A stretch of DNA of 64,000 bases, from positions 174,279 to 238,278 of the forward strand of contig JAXGRD010000005.1 of assembly GCA_040766105.1 (NCBI GenBank), written 5' to 3'. The position numbers and the translations under genes are program-made. The DNA is from JAXGRD01 sp040766105. GTDB lineage: Bacteria; Bacillota; Clostridia; Peptostreptococcales; Anaerovoracaceae. This document shows positions 42,228 through 51,753 of the stretch, piece by piece. Below the pieces are notes generated by a model that worked only from the letters and a program-made list of their open reading frames with translations, ran no database searches and had not been told where the DNA came from. Every line of letters starts with the position of its first letter. The stretch's first letter is position 1.

Positions 42228-42818
42228 TTACCCCGCGGGAGGGGATGCGTGCTCAATGGTTTCCAGAGCCATGGCTGCCAGAATTCGGTGAGAAGCAGGC
42301 GTCAGGTGAAGGCCGTCGATGAACCTTTGCTTAGGTGTAAGATGGCTACTTTTTTGTGCAAGTGGCCAGAAATCCATGGAGGGTAGACCGAAGGCTTTGC
42401 AGAAGGAAAAACTCCACTCTCTAAAAGCCATATGCTTCTTCAGAACTTGGTGGAAATCGGTAAACTGTGCCCATAGAGGCGGTGCATCTTCCGGGATCAA
42501 ATCCGGGGAAATCCCCACAATGGGGATGATTCCACGTGCAGCGGCATGGTGGACCATGGCCATGTAGTTCACCTGCACTCCTTCCGGATCTCCGCCGGCG
42601 ATATAGTCATTGAGGCCTCCCATAATCAGTACATATTGCGGGGATAATTCAATGACATCTTGATGGAACCGGCCCAACATGCCCGACGTGGTATCGCCGC
42701 TGATCCCCTTGTTGATATAGTCGTTGTCTCCCCATTGATTCAAAAGGGAAATCCAACTTTCCTCCGAAGATACGCCGTAGCCTGCCGTCAAACTGTCTCC
42801 GATGCACACGATTCTCAT
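42228..42818 (-). CDS. SGNH/GDSL-family hydrolase
   Basis: Esterase/lipase-like enzyme of 196 residues. It has the catalytic Ser in CIGDSLTAGYG, GGLNDY (block III Asn) and DGLHLTPASH (Asp and His), so the full SGNH set is present. There is no signal peptide, which suggests a cytoplasmic thioesterase or acylhydrolase. An upstream in-frame ATG at 42824 touches AAGGAG too closely; ATG 42818 has better spacing. Convergent with the gene at 41940. Confidence 0.88.
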   Translation of the reverse strand: MRIVCIGDSLTAGYGVSSEESWISLLNQWGDNDYINKGISGDTTSGMLGRFHQDVIELSPQYVLIMGGLNDYIAGGDPEGVQVNYMAMVHHAAARGIIPIVGISPDLIPEDAPPLWAQFTDFHQVLKKHMAFREWSFSFCKAFGLPSMDFWPLAQKSSHLTPKQRFIDGLHLTPASHRILAAMALETIEHASPPAG

Positions 42819-42835
42819 AGTCATTCTCCTTAATT

Positions 42836-44920
42836 TTAACCCATTCTGTACTGTTCACAGTCAATATCGTATTTTTCCATTTTTCGATAGAGGGTACGCC
42901 TGCTGATGCCCAACATTTTTGCGGCCTCGGTCACATTCCCGCCGCATCTCTGCAGGGCGTAGACAATATCGTCCGAGGGCATTCTCATTTCCCCACCCAG
43001 CACATTGGAATATGGGAAACCTTGTCCTGGGGTACCAAAAGGTGATCCGCCGGGAAGTCCCGTCTGCCCCATAGGTGTCGGTCCTCGCTGATGATGGCCG
43101 TTGTCTTTGGGGGTGAGAAGAGCGGGTGGAAGGTGTTCCACCTGAATCACATCACCTGCGGTAATGTTGACTGCCCGTTCTATGGCATTCTCCAACTCAC
43201 GGATGTTGCCCGGCCAGGAATAGGAAAGCAACAGTGCCATGGCATCATCGCTGATTTTTATGGTTCTTCCCTTGGATAGATTGTACTTTTCGATGAATGC
43301 ATTGGCGAGAAGAGATACATCCTGTCCCCTTGCTCGAAGAGGCGGAACATTGATGGTCAGCACGTTCAGTCGATAGTACAGATCTTCTCGGAATGTCTTG
43401 GAAGCGATGGCTTCCTCTAAGTTTCTGTTGGTGGCAGCGATGATTCTCACGTTAATCGGCTTGGGATATTTGCCCCCGATTCGAACGATTTCACGGGTTT
43501 GAATTACTCGCAGCAAGGAAACTTGCACATCCAAGGGCATGTCCCCGATTTCGTCCAAGAAAATAGTTCCTCCGTCTGCCAACTCGAATTTCCCCGGATT
43601 TCCTTCCTTGCTGGCTCCGGTAAAGGCCCCCTTCTCGTAACCGAAGAGTTCGCTTTCAACGAGAGATTTGGGAAGAGCCGCACAGTTGATGGCAACAAAG
43701 GGTCCTGCGGCACAGGGGCTTTGGTTGTGCATGGACTGAGCAATCAACTCCTTCCCCGTTCCGCTTTCACCTAGGATTAAGACGTTGGAATTACTGGCGG
43801 CGGCACGCTTGCACAGATCGACCATGTCACGCATGACCGGTGAGTCTCCCAGTATGGACTGGAAGGTATAGTGGGAGTTGTAACCGCTGATTTTATTGAC
43901 CAACCGGTTGATGGTCTTGGCTTCGTTAAATCGCACAACGGTGCCTTCCTTGCTCCCGTCTGTCCCCCGGACAAAGCTGACACTGATGTTGAACCTTTGG
44001 GGTGGCTGATTGGAGCCTATGAAATAAATGGAAGACTCCTTGTTGTATACTTCCTTGGAGATATAATCTATATTTTCGTCTTCGCTATTGTCTTCGTCAA
44101 AGGAGAGGATGGAAAACATATTCTTCCCCATAATTTTGTCTGATTGCAGGCCCAGCATTTGCAGTGCCACGTTGTTGACATGGGTAATATGAAAAGATTG
44201 ATTCAGTAACATGAGCCCCGAAGTCATGGATTCAATGATGCTGTTTCGCTGTGCACTGATATGCTCTATCTTGTCGTAAGCTTCCCTGATTCTAAGCTCC
44301 TTGGATATTCCGTCAACGGCACTTGTGACCATGCCCAGAGTATGGGGGTGTACGTCTTGGTAGCGGCCGGTAATTGCAAGACATCCTAGGACATTGCCAT
44401 CCTTATCAAAAAAAGGAGCACCGGAACAGACATAGTCCTTGTGTCTGCTTTTGTAGTGTTCTTCGTTCCATAGTTGGATGGGTTTCTTGTCAACGATGCA
44501 GGTACCGATAGCGTTGGTCCCCACGGTGGATTCCCCGCGATTGGCGCCAATGACCAAGAGGGAGTGGGTTTTTCCGTGTTCAATGATGTCGTCGTCTCCC
44601 ACCAAATCCAAGATGTAGCCGTCTTTGTCACAGAAGAGAATGTAGAAGCCGGAGCCCTTGGATACGATAGAGTAGAGGTTTTCCACATAGGGATGGACGA
44701 TGTCAATCAACTCCTGATTGGTCCGTATTCTTTCCTCAAGTTCTACTTCATTGAGAAGAGCAGTGTTCATTCCCAAAGGATCGACGCCTGCTTCTCTGGA
44801 ACGCTCCCAAGAGGCCAATACCTCCGGACGCATAAAGGAATAATCGTATTCCTCGTTATGAATAAAACTTTCCCAAGCGACCTTCAATCGTTCCTGATAT
44901 TTTTTTGTAAACTGCGGCAT
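42836..44920 (-). CDS. acoR: AcoR-type sigma-54 activator of the acetoin operon
   Basis: Enhancer-binding protein of 694 residues with GAF-type sensor (about 60-200; DLVGDDDII...GTNAIGTC), PAS domain (about 220-330), AAA+ with GESGTGKE, GAFTGA and GGTIFLDEIGD, and a Fis helix-turn-helix (NVTEAAKMLGISRRTLYRKME). A Gly/Pro-rich linker (about 595-640) precedes the last domain. The start is ATG 44920 after GGAGG; the frame opens at a TTG nine codons earlier. Divergent from acoABCL, whose sigma-54 promoter lies in the shared gap. Confidence 0.92.
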   Translation of the reverse strand: MPQFTKKYQERLKVAWESFIHNEEYDYSFMRPEVLASWERSREAGVDPLGMNTALLNEVELEERIRTNQELIDIVHPYVENLYSIVSKGSGFYILFCDKDGYILDLVGDDDIIEHGKTHSLLVIGANRGESTVGTNAIGTCIVDKKPIQLWNEEHYKSRHKDYVCSGAPFFDKDGNVLGCLAITGRYQDVHPHTLGMVTSAVDGISKELRIREAYDKIEHISAQRNSIIESMTSGLMLLNQSFHITHVNNVALQMLGLQSDKIMGKNMFSILSFDEDNSEDENIDYISKEVYNKESSIYFIGSNQPPQRFNISVSFVRGTDGSKEGTVVRFNEAKTINRLVNKISGYNSHYTFQSILGDSPVMRDMVDLCKRAAASNSNVLILGESGTGKELIAQSMHNQSPCAAGPFVAINCAALPKSLVESELFGYEKGAFTGASKEGNPGKFELADGGTIFLDEIGDMPLDVQVSLLRVIQTREIVRIGGKYPKPINVRIIAATNRNLEEAIASKTFREDLYYRLNVLTINVPPLRARGQDVSLLANAFIEKYNLSKGRTIKISDDAMALLLSYSWPGNIRELENAIERAVNITAGDVIQVEHLPPALLTPKDNGHHQRGPTPMGQTGLPGGSPFGTPGQGFPYSNVLGGEMRMPSDDIVYALQRCGGNVTEAAKMLGISRRTLYRKMEKYDIDCEQYRMG

Positions 44921-45006
44921 AGGATCCTCCGTAACTGTAATAGTCAAATGATTAACAACTATTATATTATAAGGAAGGAAATAAGTAAAGGCGATTGTGA
45001 GACATT

Positions 45007-45062
45007 TGACACAGGATAGTCACACATATGACACATAGCGTGCCATACTGTGACATGACACA
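45007..45062. promoter_or_regulatory. Candidate AcoR binding region
   Basis: TGACACA occurs at 45007, 45029 and 45056 (first two 22 bp apart), with TGTGACA at 45049-45055. It lies 90-145 bp upstream of the acoA sigma-54 promoter, a normal enhancer distance. A GTGCC at 45040-45044 recalls the repeats before the M24 operon. Confidence 0.5.
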
Positions 45063-45147
45063 CAATCCAAATTGAAAGCAATTTCTTCCTTTGAGGTCGC
45101 AACCATTGAAAAACCGTGGTTATAGATTCTTCCCATTATACGTGTTG

Positions 45148-45165
45148 TTGGCATAAAGATTGCAT
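45148..45165 (+). promoter_or_regulatory. Sigma-54 promoter of acoABCL
   Basis: TTGGCATAAAGATTGCAT has GG at 45150-45151 and GC at 45162-45163, 12 bp apart; a near-perfect -24/-12 element 68 bases before acoA. Confidence 0.92.
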
Positions 45166-45232
45166 TATAAATAGAACAAGATAAGAATCGTATTGACAAG
45201 GGACCCAAGTGTCCGGTCACAAGGAGGGAAAT

Positions 45233-46210
45233 ATGAAAGTAAACAGCTACAGCAAGGAGATGCTTTTGGGCCTCTATGAAACCATGTTCGAAATGAGAAG
45301 GTTTGAAGAGGAAGTCTTTGAGTTTTACAAGAAGGGAATGATGGCCGGATTGGCACATCTGTACCTTGGTGAAGAAGCGGTTGCAACAGGAATCTGTGCA
45401 GCCTTGAACGAAGACGATTTCATCGGCAGTACCCACAGAGGTCATGGTCACTTGATTGCGCGTGACGCAGACTTGAACAAGATGATGGCAGAAATCTTAG
45501 GAAAAGAAACCGGTTATTCCAACGGTAAGGGTGGATCCATGCACATCATGGCTATGGATAAGGGCATCCTGGGTGCCAACGGAATCGTAGGGGGCGAAAT
45601 TCCCATCGCTACCGGTGCGGCATATATGGCAAAGTATCGTGAAACCGGTCAGGTTGCAGTTTCCTTCATGGGAGACTCTGCAACCAACGAAGGAACCTTC
45701 CATGAGAGCCTCAACATGGCTGCGGCATGGGATCTTCCTTGCATCTACGTAATTGAAAACAACCTTTACGGTATCTCCGTAGATATTCGTGACGTAACCA
45801 ATACACCTGATTTGGCTGTTCGTGCCAAGGCATATGACATCCCCGGTGTGGTTGTAGACGGCATGGACGTCATCGCTGTTTATGAAGCAGCCAAGAAGGC
45901 AGTAAAGAGAGCCAGAGACGGTAAGGGCCCGACCTTGATCGAATGCAAGACATACAGATGGCAGGGGCACCACGTGGGAGACCCGGCAACCTATCGTACC
46001 AGAAGAGATGAAAACGAAAAAGAAGATTGGATGCTGAGATGTCCCGTTGACTGTTTCAAGGATGCCGTCATTGAAGCAGGAAAGGCAACGGCGGAAGACT
46101 TCGACGCTCTGGAAGCGAAGATTGAGGAAAAGGTACAGGAAGCGGTTAAGTTCGCTGCAGACAGTGACTATCCCGACCCATCCGAAGCCTACACTGATGT
46201 ATTTGCATAA
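45233..46210 (+). CDS. acoA: TPP-dependent acetoin dehydrogenase E1 alpha
   Basis: Alpha subunit of a 2-oxoacid dehydrogenase-type E1, 325 residues. The TPP fold is marked by GDSATNEGTFHESLNMA...ENNLYGIS, and THRGHGHLIARD is typical of the alpha chain. ATG 45233 follows AAGGAGGG; the longer opening at 45209 lacks a ribosome site. The AcoR-type regulator and the gene order favour acetoin as substrate, but a branched-chain or pyruvate dehydrogenase cannot be excluded by sequence alone. Confidence 0.88.
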   Translation: MKVNSYSKEMLLGLYETMFEMRRFEEEVFEFYKKGMMAGLAHLYLGEEAVATGICAALNEDDFIGSTHRGHGHLIARDADLNKMMAEILGKETGYSNGKGGSMHIMAMDKGILGANGIVGGEIPIATGAAYMAKYRETGQVAVSFMGDSATNEGTFHESLNMAAAWDLPCIYVIENNLYGISVDIRDVTNTPDLAVRAKAYDIPGVVVDGMDVIAVYEAAKKAVKRARDGKGPTLIECKTYRWQGHHVGDPATYRTRRDENEKEDWMLRCPVDCFKDAVIEAGKATAEDFDALEAKIEEKVQEAVKFAADSDYPDPSEAYTDVFA

Positions 46211-46242
46211 ATCGATTTAGAATAGATATGGAGGTTAAACCT

Positions 46243-47217
46243 ATGAAAGAAATGAAATACGCTGACGTAATCAGCGAGACCTTAGATGAGGAAATGGGAA
46301 GAGATGACAACATTATTCTTTTGGGAGAAGATGTTGGCTTTATTGGCGGAAACTTTAAGACCAGTGTTGGTCTGTTGGAAAAATACGGTCACATGCGTGT
46401 GAGAGATACCCCGATTTCCGAGCAGGGATTTGTGGGAATGGGAGTAGGGATGGCTTTGACCGGGTTAAGACCCGTTGTTGAGCTGATGTTCTCCGACTTC
46501 CTTTTGGTTGCTGCCGATCAGGTTATCAACCAGATGGCGAAGATTCGTTACATGTCCGGCGGACAGGCTAACGTACCCATGACAATTCGTTGCCCCATCG
46601 GTGCAGGAAGATCTTCCGCAGCACAGCATTCTCAGTCCATGCAGGCAATGGTCGCCCACTTCCCCGGCATCAAAGTAGTTCTGCCCTCTACGGCACAGGA
46701 AGCAAAGGGATTGTTGAAAACGGCAATCAGAGACAACGATCCGGTTATCTTCTTTGAGCATAAGATGGAATACAACAAGATGTACGAGATTGATGATGTG
46801 GTTGAACCCATCCCCTTCGGCAAGGCAAGAGTTGCCAGAGAAGGAAGCGATATTACAATCGCAGCAACTTCCAGCATGGTCATGAAGAGTGAAGCGGCAG
46901 CCGAGAAGTTGGCAAAAGAAGGCATCGAAGTAGAGATCCTCGACCTGAGAACCATCGTTCCCTTGGATAGAGATGCCATCATTGAATCGGTGAAGAAGAC
47001 AGGAAAACTAATCGTAGCTGACGAAGCCCATGAAAGATGTGGCGTCGGTGCAGAAATCGCAGCAGATATTGCAGAAGACATCTTCTACTATCTGGATGCA
47101 CCTTGCGGAAGAGTAAATACACCTAATGTACCCCTTCCCTTCAGCCCCGCATTGGAGTTCCCTCTGATTCCTTCTGAAGATAAGATCTACGACAAGGTAA
47201 AGTCCTATTTCAAGTAA
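46243..47217 (+). CDS. acoB: Acetoin dehydrogenase E1 beta
   Basis: Beta subunit of the E1 component, 324 residues. Typical segments: LGEDVGFIGG, RVRDTPISEQGFVGMGVGMAL, DFLLVAADQVINQMAK and the C-terminal DLRTIVPLDRDAI. It begins at ATG 46243 after GGAGG and follows acoA by 32 bases. It forms the alpha2beta2 active site with AcoA. Confidence 0.92.
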   Translation: MKEMKYADVISETLDEEMGRDDNIILLGEDVGFIGGNFKTSVGLLEKYGHMRVRDTPISEQGFVGMGVGMALTGLRPVVELMFSDFLLVAADQVINQMAKIRYMSGGQANVPMTIRCPIGAGRSSAAQHSQSMQAMVAHFPGIKVVLPSTAQEAKGLLKTAIRDNDPVIFFEHKMEYNKMYEIDDVVEPIPFGKARVAREGSDITIAATSSMVMKSEAAAEKLAKEGIEVEILDLRTIVPLDRDAIIESVKKTGKLIVADEAHERCGVGAEIAADIAEDIFYYLDAPCGRVNTPNVPLPFSPALEFPLIPSEDKIYDKVKSYFK

Positions 47218-47253
47218 GTGATTGGGATAGAGGAAAAAGAGGAGGAAAAACAC

Positions 47254-48675
47254 ATGGCTGAAATAATCATCATGCCAAAGCTGGGCTTCAACATGAGTGA
47301 AGGCAAGCTGGTGGAATGGTATAAACAGGAGGGAGATGCCATCGCTAAGGGCGAGAATCTCTTCTCCATAGAAACAGATAAAACGAACATGGACATAGAA
47401 GCAACTGCCGACGGCGTGGTAAGAAAGCTGTTTATCGGTGAAGGAGATACTCTTCCCGTAACACTGCCTATCGCCATCGTTGGTGGAGCGGACGAAGATA
47501 TCTCTGCCTTGCTTGCCGATGCAGAAGCGCAGTTGGGCGGGAGCGGAAGTGCAGAGGCTGCACCGGCTGAGGAAGCGGCACCGGTCGAAACACCGGCTGC
47601 CGAAGTGAAACCTGTAGAGGTACCCAAGGCTGAGGGTGGAAGAATGATGATCTCTCCCAGAGCTCGTCGTGTGGCTGCAGAAAACGACTTGTCCTTAGAG
47701 GGCATCGTCATTGAAGGAACCGGATATGCCGGCGGTATTTGCGAGCAGGACATATTGGATTACTTAGCATCCAACAAGACAAAGGTGACCCCTGTGGCCA
47801 AAGTTATGGCTGACAAGGAAGGTATTGACCTTTCCACCATTGCCGGCACGGGAATCGGCGGGAAGATCATGAAGGAAGATGTGGAAAAGGCAATGGCTGC
47901 AAAGGCCGGAGTAGCGACCAAGACAGAGGAAGCGTCTGCGGCAGCGGGAGAAGTGAAGTACTCTGCCGATGGAAAGGAAATCCTGGAAGAAGTACCCTAT
48001 GCAGGCGTTCGAAAGGTGATCGGCGACAGGCTCTCCGAGAGCAAGTTCACCGCACCGCACCTTTACTTTACACAGAAGGTCAACTTGGAGGATCTTTTGG
48101 CATTGCGAAAGCAGGTCAACGGTGCCCAGGAGACAAAGACATCCGTGACAGACTTTATTGCAAGGGCAACCATTATCGCACTGCAGAAATATCCGGACAT
48201 GAATGCATCACTGGTGGACAACAAGACTATTGTAAAATACAAGAGTGTAAACTTGGGTATTGCGGTGGCATCCCCAACGGGTCTCATTGTTCCCAACCTG
48301 AAGGATTCTCAGAACATGAGTGTTGTGGAACTGGCACAGACATCCGGTCCTCTCTTTGCAAAGGCGAGAGACGGAAAGCTTTCTATGGAAGAGTATACCG
48401 GTGGAACGTTCACCATCTCCAATTTGGGCATGTTCGGCATCGAAAACTTCACGGCAATCATCAATCCGCCTGAAGTAGGTATATTGGCAATCAGCTCCAC
48501 GAAGGATGAGCCCTTTGTTGTGACCAAGGAAGACGGTTCCAAGGAAATCGCCATCAAGCCCATGATGAACATCCAGTTAACAGTAGACCACAGAGTCATC
48601 GACGGTCTGTTGGCTGCGCAATTTGTAACAGAAATCAAAAAGCTTCTGGAAAACCCCATCAGCTTGTTGGTATAG
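47254..48675 (+). CDS. acoC: Dihydrolipoamide acetyltransferase E2 with two E3-binding domains
   Basis: E2 core of the complex, 473 residues. Domains: lipoyl (1-80, lipoyl-lysine K43 in ETDKTNM), Ala/Pro/Glu linker, a first peripheral-subunit-binding domain (ISPRARRVAAEND...), a second one (VTPVAKVMADKEGIDL...), then the acyltransferase domain with the catalytic HRVIDG near the end. Two binding domains in one E2 are uncommon. ATG 47254 follows GGAGG. It is 14 bases from acoL. Confidence 0.92.
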   Translation: MAEIIIMPKLGFNMSEGKLVEWYKQEGDAIAKGENLFSIETDKTNMDIEATADGVVRKLFIGEGDTLPVTLPIAIVGGADEDISALLADAEAQLGGSGSAEAAPAEEAAPVETPAAEVKPVEVPKAEGGRMMISPRARRVAAENDLSLEGIVIEGTGYAGGICEQDILDYLASNKTKVTPVAKVMADKEGIDLSTIAGTGIGGKIMKEDVEKAMAAKAGVATKTEEASAAAGEVKYSADGKEILEEVPYAGVRKVIGDRLSESKFTAPHLYFTQKVNLEDLLALRKQVNGAQETKTSVTDFIARATIIALQKYPDMNASLVDNKTIVKYKSVNLGIAVASPTGLIVPNLKDSQNMSVVELAQTSGPLFAKARDGKLSMEEYTGGTFTISNLGMFGIENFTAIINPPEVGILAISSTKDEPFVVTKEDGSKEIAIKPMMNIQLTVDHRVIDGLLAAQFVTEIKKLLENPISLLV

Positions 48676-48689
48676 TTTAGGAGGAAAAT

Positions 48690-50432
48690 ATGGCTGAAAT
48701 AGTAATTATGCCCAAGCTCGGATTTAACATGAGTGAAGGTAAACTGGTAGAGTGGTACAAGCAAGAAGGCGATGCCATCGCTAAGGGCGAGAACCTATTC
48801 TCTATCGAAACAGATAAAACAAACATGGATATAGAATCTACTTTGGATGGAGTGGTAAGAAAGCTGTTTATCGGCGAAGGCGATACCCTTCCCGTAACAC
48901 TCCCCATTGCCATCGTAGGCGGCGCTGATGAAGATATCTCCGCCTTGCTTGCCGATGCACAGTCCCAGTTGGGTGGCAGTGCTCCTGCTGCCGAAGAAGT
49001 GGCGCCGGCTCCGGCTGCAGCACCTGCAGTAGCAGAAACTGCTACTCCGCCTGCCGGCTCCGGATTCGACTATGACATCGCCGTTTTGGGCGGAGGTCCC
49101 GGAGGCTACGTTGCCGCCATCAAGGCTGCACAGATGGGCAAGAAGGTTGTTATCGTAGAGAAGGAAAGGCTGGGCGGAACCTGCCTCAACGTAGGTTGTA
49201 TCCCCACAAAGGCTCTTCTCAAGAGCGCAGAAGTATTCCATGAGCTCCAGAGCTTGGAGTCCTTCGGTGTAGAAGGTGTAGACACCTCTAAGGCTGAATT
49301 GAACTTGACAAAGGTACAGGCAAGAAAGAAGACGGTTATCGACCAGTTGGTTGGTGGTGTTGGCGGACTTCTAAAGAGCAACGGCGCTGTGTTGAAAACC
49401 GGCGAAGGCGTTCTGGTTGACAAGAATACCATTGAAGTGGGCGGAGAAAAGGTAACGGCTGACAACATCGTTATTGCTACCGGTTCCGTTGTGAAGAATC
49501 TTCCCATTACCATCAGCGATAAGATGGACGTTATGACCAGTACAGAGATTTTGGAGATCGACAAGAAGCCGGAATCCATCGCTATCATCGGCGGGGGCGT
49601 TATCGGGATGGAGTTTGCGTACTTCCTCCACTGCTTGGGAACAAAGGTAACGGTTGTGGAATTCCTCGATCGCATCATGCCTATGGTTGACGAGGAAATA
49701 ACCCAGATGGTAACTGATAGATTGATTGCAGAAGGCATGGAAATTCACACTTCTGCAAAGGTGACGGAAATCACTGCTGACGGCGTTCTCTTTGAGAAGG
49801 ACGGAAAGACAGAAGAAGTAAAGGTGGAGAAGGTTCTCATGGCTGTTGGCCGTGCACCTAACCTCTCCGGAGTTGATACGGAAGCTTTGGGAATTAAGAC
49901 GGAAAGAGGGGCTATTGTAACAGATGCCCAGCTACGCACATCCGTGCCCAACATCTATGCCATCGGCGATGCCAACGGCAAGATCATGCTGGCGCATACA
50001 GCTTCTGCGGAAGGTTTGGTCGCTGTGGAAACCATTTGCGGTGAGAAGGCTGCCATGGACTACGACAAGATTCCAAGCGCCATCTACATCCAGCCGGAAA
50101 TTGCCAGCGTCGGCCTAACAGAGGCGGATGCCAAGGCAAAATACGGAACCATCAAGGTGGGCAGATTCCCCATGATGGCAAATGGAAAGGCTAAGGTGGA
50201 AGGCGACGAAAGAGGACTGATCAAGGTAATTACCGAAGCCAAGTACGGTGAAATCGTGGGCGTACATATGTACTGTCTCCGAGCAACAGACATGATTGCA
50301 GAGACAACACTGGCAATGAAGTTGGAAGCAACAGCGGAAGAAGTGGCTGCAACAGTTCACCCACACCCCACCGTTTCCGAGGTCATACATGAAGCCATGC
50401 ATGCAGTAGGAGGCAGAGCAATCCACTGCTAA
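48690..50432 (+). CDS. acoL: Dihydrolipoamide dehydrogenase E3 with N-terminal lipoyl domain
   Basis: FAD- and NAD-dependent E3 of 580 residues that reoxidises lipoamide. It has a lipoyl domain (1-80, K43) nearly identical to that of AcoC, an Ala/Pro linker (about 95-125), then a flavoprotein with GGGPGGYVAA, redox disulfide GGTCLNVGCIPTK, NAD site GGGVIGMEFA and the C-terminal HPHPTVSE. Lipoyl-fused E3 enzymes occur in several Firmicute aco and pdh operons. A strong terminator follows. Confidence 0.94.
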   Translation: MAEIVIMPKLGFNMSEGKLVEWYKQEGDAIAKGENLFSIETDKTNMDIESTLDGVVRKLFIGEGDTLPVTLPIAIVGGADEDISALLADAQSQLGGSAPAAEEVAPAPAAAPAVAETATPPAGSGFDYDIAVLGGGPGGYVAAIKAAQMGKKVVIVEKERLGGTCLNVGCIPTKALLKSAEVFHELQSLESFGVEGVDTSKAELNLTKVQARKKTVIDQLVGGVGGLLKSNGAVLKTGEGVLVDKNTIEVGGEKVTADNIVIATGSVVKNLPITISDKMDVMTSTEILEIDKKPESIAIIGGGVIGMEFAYFLHCLGTKVTVVEFLDRIMPMVDEEITQMVTDRLIAEGMEIHTSAKVTEITADGVLFEKDGKTEEVKVEKVLMAVGRAPNLSGVDTEALGIKTERGAIVTDAQLRTSVPNIYAIGDANGKIMLAHTASAEGLVAVETICGEKAAMDYDKIPSAIYIQPEIASVGLTEADAKAKYGTIKVGRFPMMANGKAKVEGDERGLIKVITEAKYGEIVGVHMYCLRATDMIAETTLAMKLEATAEEVAATVHPHPTVSEVIHEAMHAVGGRAIHC

Positions 50433-50475
50433 AAAAGACTGATATCCGGAATGGGATATGATACAATAGGAACGT

Positions 50476-50513
50476 AAAAAGTTCCCCGCCTTTCGGGGCA
50501 GGGAACTTTTTCT
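50476..50513 (+). terminator. Terminator after acoL
   Basis: AAAAAGTTCCC (50476-50486) pairs with GGGAACTTTTT (50501-50511), 11 bp, with a 14-base loop and T-rich tail; it could work on both strands. Confidence 0.85.
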
Positions 50514-50546
50514 ATGAAACAATAAGAAGATAAGGAAGGAAAAAAG

Positions 50547-51524
50547 ATGATATTTGTAGATGTACAGAGCACGGATCCCTATTACAACTTGGCGCTGGAG
50601 GAATATTTCTTCAACCAAACGGATGAAGATTGCTTTCTTCTCTGGCAGAATCACAACACCATCGTCATCGGCAAGTATCAGAATGCCATTGAAGAAATTT
50701 CCACGAAGTTTGTGAAGGACAACGATATTCGTGTGGTGCGAAGGCTGTCCGGCGGTGGCGCCGTGTACCACGATATGGGAAACTACAACTTCACCTTCAT
50801 TACCAAGCAAACAGAGGAGAACAGTTTTAACTTTGAGCATTTTACCAGACATATTGTGGATGTACTGCAGAAACTGGGAGTAAGGGCGGAGTTCAACAGC
50901 AGAAATGATTTGGTAATCGAGGGGAGAAAGTTCTCCGGGAACTCACAGTACGTTAAGAAGGACAGGATTCTTCACCATGGAACCCTCATGTTTGACTCCG
51001 ACTTGGAGGTGCTGGTAAATGCGTTAAATGTAAGCGATGCCAAGATTCGCTCCAAGGCGATCAAGTCCATTCACGAAAGGGTGACTACCATTAAGGAGTA
51101 TCTTCCCCGGGAGTTCACCTTGGAACAGTTCAAGGAAGCATTGCAGCAACATATCTTAGAAAACAATCCTGATATGAGAGAGTATCTTCTCACGGAGGAA
51201 GATAAAGAGGCAATCCAAAAGTTGCGAGACGAAAAGTACGCAACCTGGGAGTGGAACTATGGCGCTGCTCCTAAGTGCAACATTGAAAAGAAGGGGAAGA
51301 GTGACAGCGGCATGGTGCAAGCGATGATTGATGTGGAGCAGGGGAAGGTGCAAAGCCTAAAGCTCTACGGCGACTTCTTCGTCAACGGGGATCTGACTCA
51401 GCATGAAGAGGCTTTCGTCGGCAAGGAGTATCGAGAAGAAGCCCTTCGAGAGCCTGCAAAAAACCTAAGCGATGCCATCGTAGGCATGGATGGGGAATGG
51501 CTGTTACATCTGCTGCTGTATTAG
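50547..51524 (+). CDS. lplA: Lipoate-protein ligase A
   Basis: Attaches lipoate to the lipoyl domains of AcoC and AcoL; 325 residues. Marks: RRLSGGGAVYHDMGNYN (lipoate-binding loop), GRKFSGNSQY and HGTLMFDSDL, plus a C-terminal accessory domain. It sits right after the aco terminator, and the two lipoyl domains encoded just upstream are its obvious substrates. Confidence 0.94.
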   Translation: MIFVDVQSTDPYYNLALEEYFFNQTDEDCFLLWQNHNTIVIGKYQNAIEEISTKFVKDNDIRVVRRLSGGGAVYHDMGNYNFTFITKQTEENSFNFEHFTRHIVDVLQKLGVRAEFNSRNDLVIEGRKFSGNSQYVKKDRILHHGTLMFDSDLEVLVNALNVSDAKIRSKAIKSIHERVTTIKEYLPREFTLEQFKEALQQHILENNPDMREYLLTEEDKEAIQKLRDEKYATWEWNYGAAPKCNIEKKGKSDSGMVQAMIDVEQGKVQSLKLYGDFFVNGDLTQHEEAFVGKEYREEALREPAKNLSDAIVGMDGEWLLHLLLY

Positions 51525-51753
51525 CATGTTGGGACAGGCAGAATTCAAACAATTGTAGATTGTGCATGGAATTGTTATAAGTATTTTGCTTGGATTAGCT
51601 ATATTATGACATATAAAGGTCTCTTCTCTGGAGAAGAGGCTTTTTTAATACAAACATTTTTTCGTCGCAAAAGTATATGTTGTGATTTTGTTACAACAAT
51701 TATAATTATTAAGAAGAAATGTTGGGATTATGGCGGTACAGAGCTTTCAAGTC

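Noticed and set aside
41935..42230. ssrA (tmRNA) gene next to smpB
   Set aside because: The space after smpB is filled by a coding frame and then the minus-strand hydrolase; no tmRNA-like ends seen.
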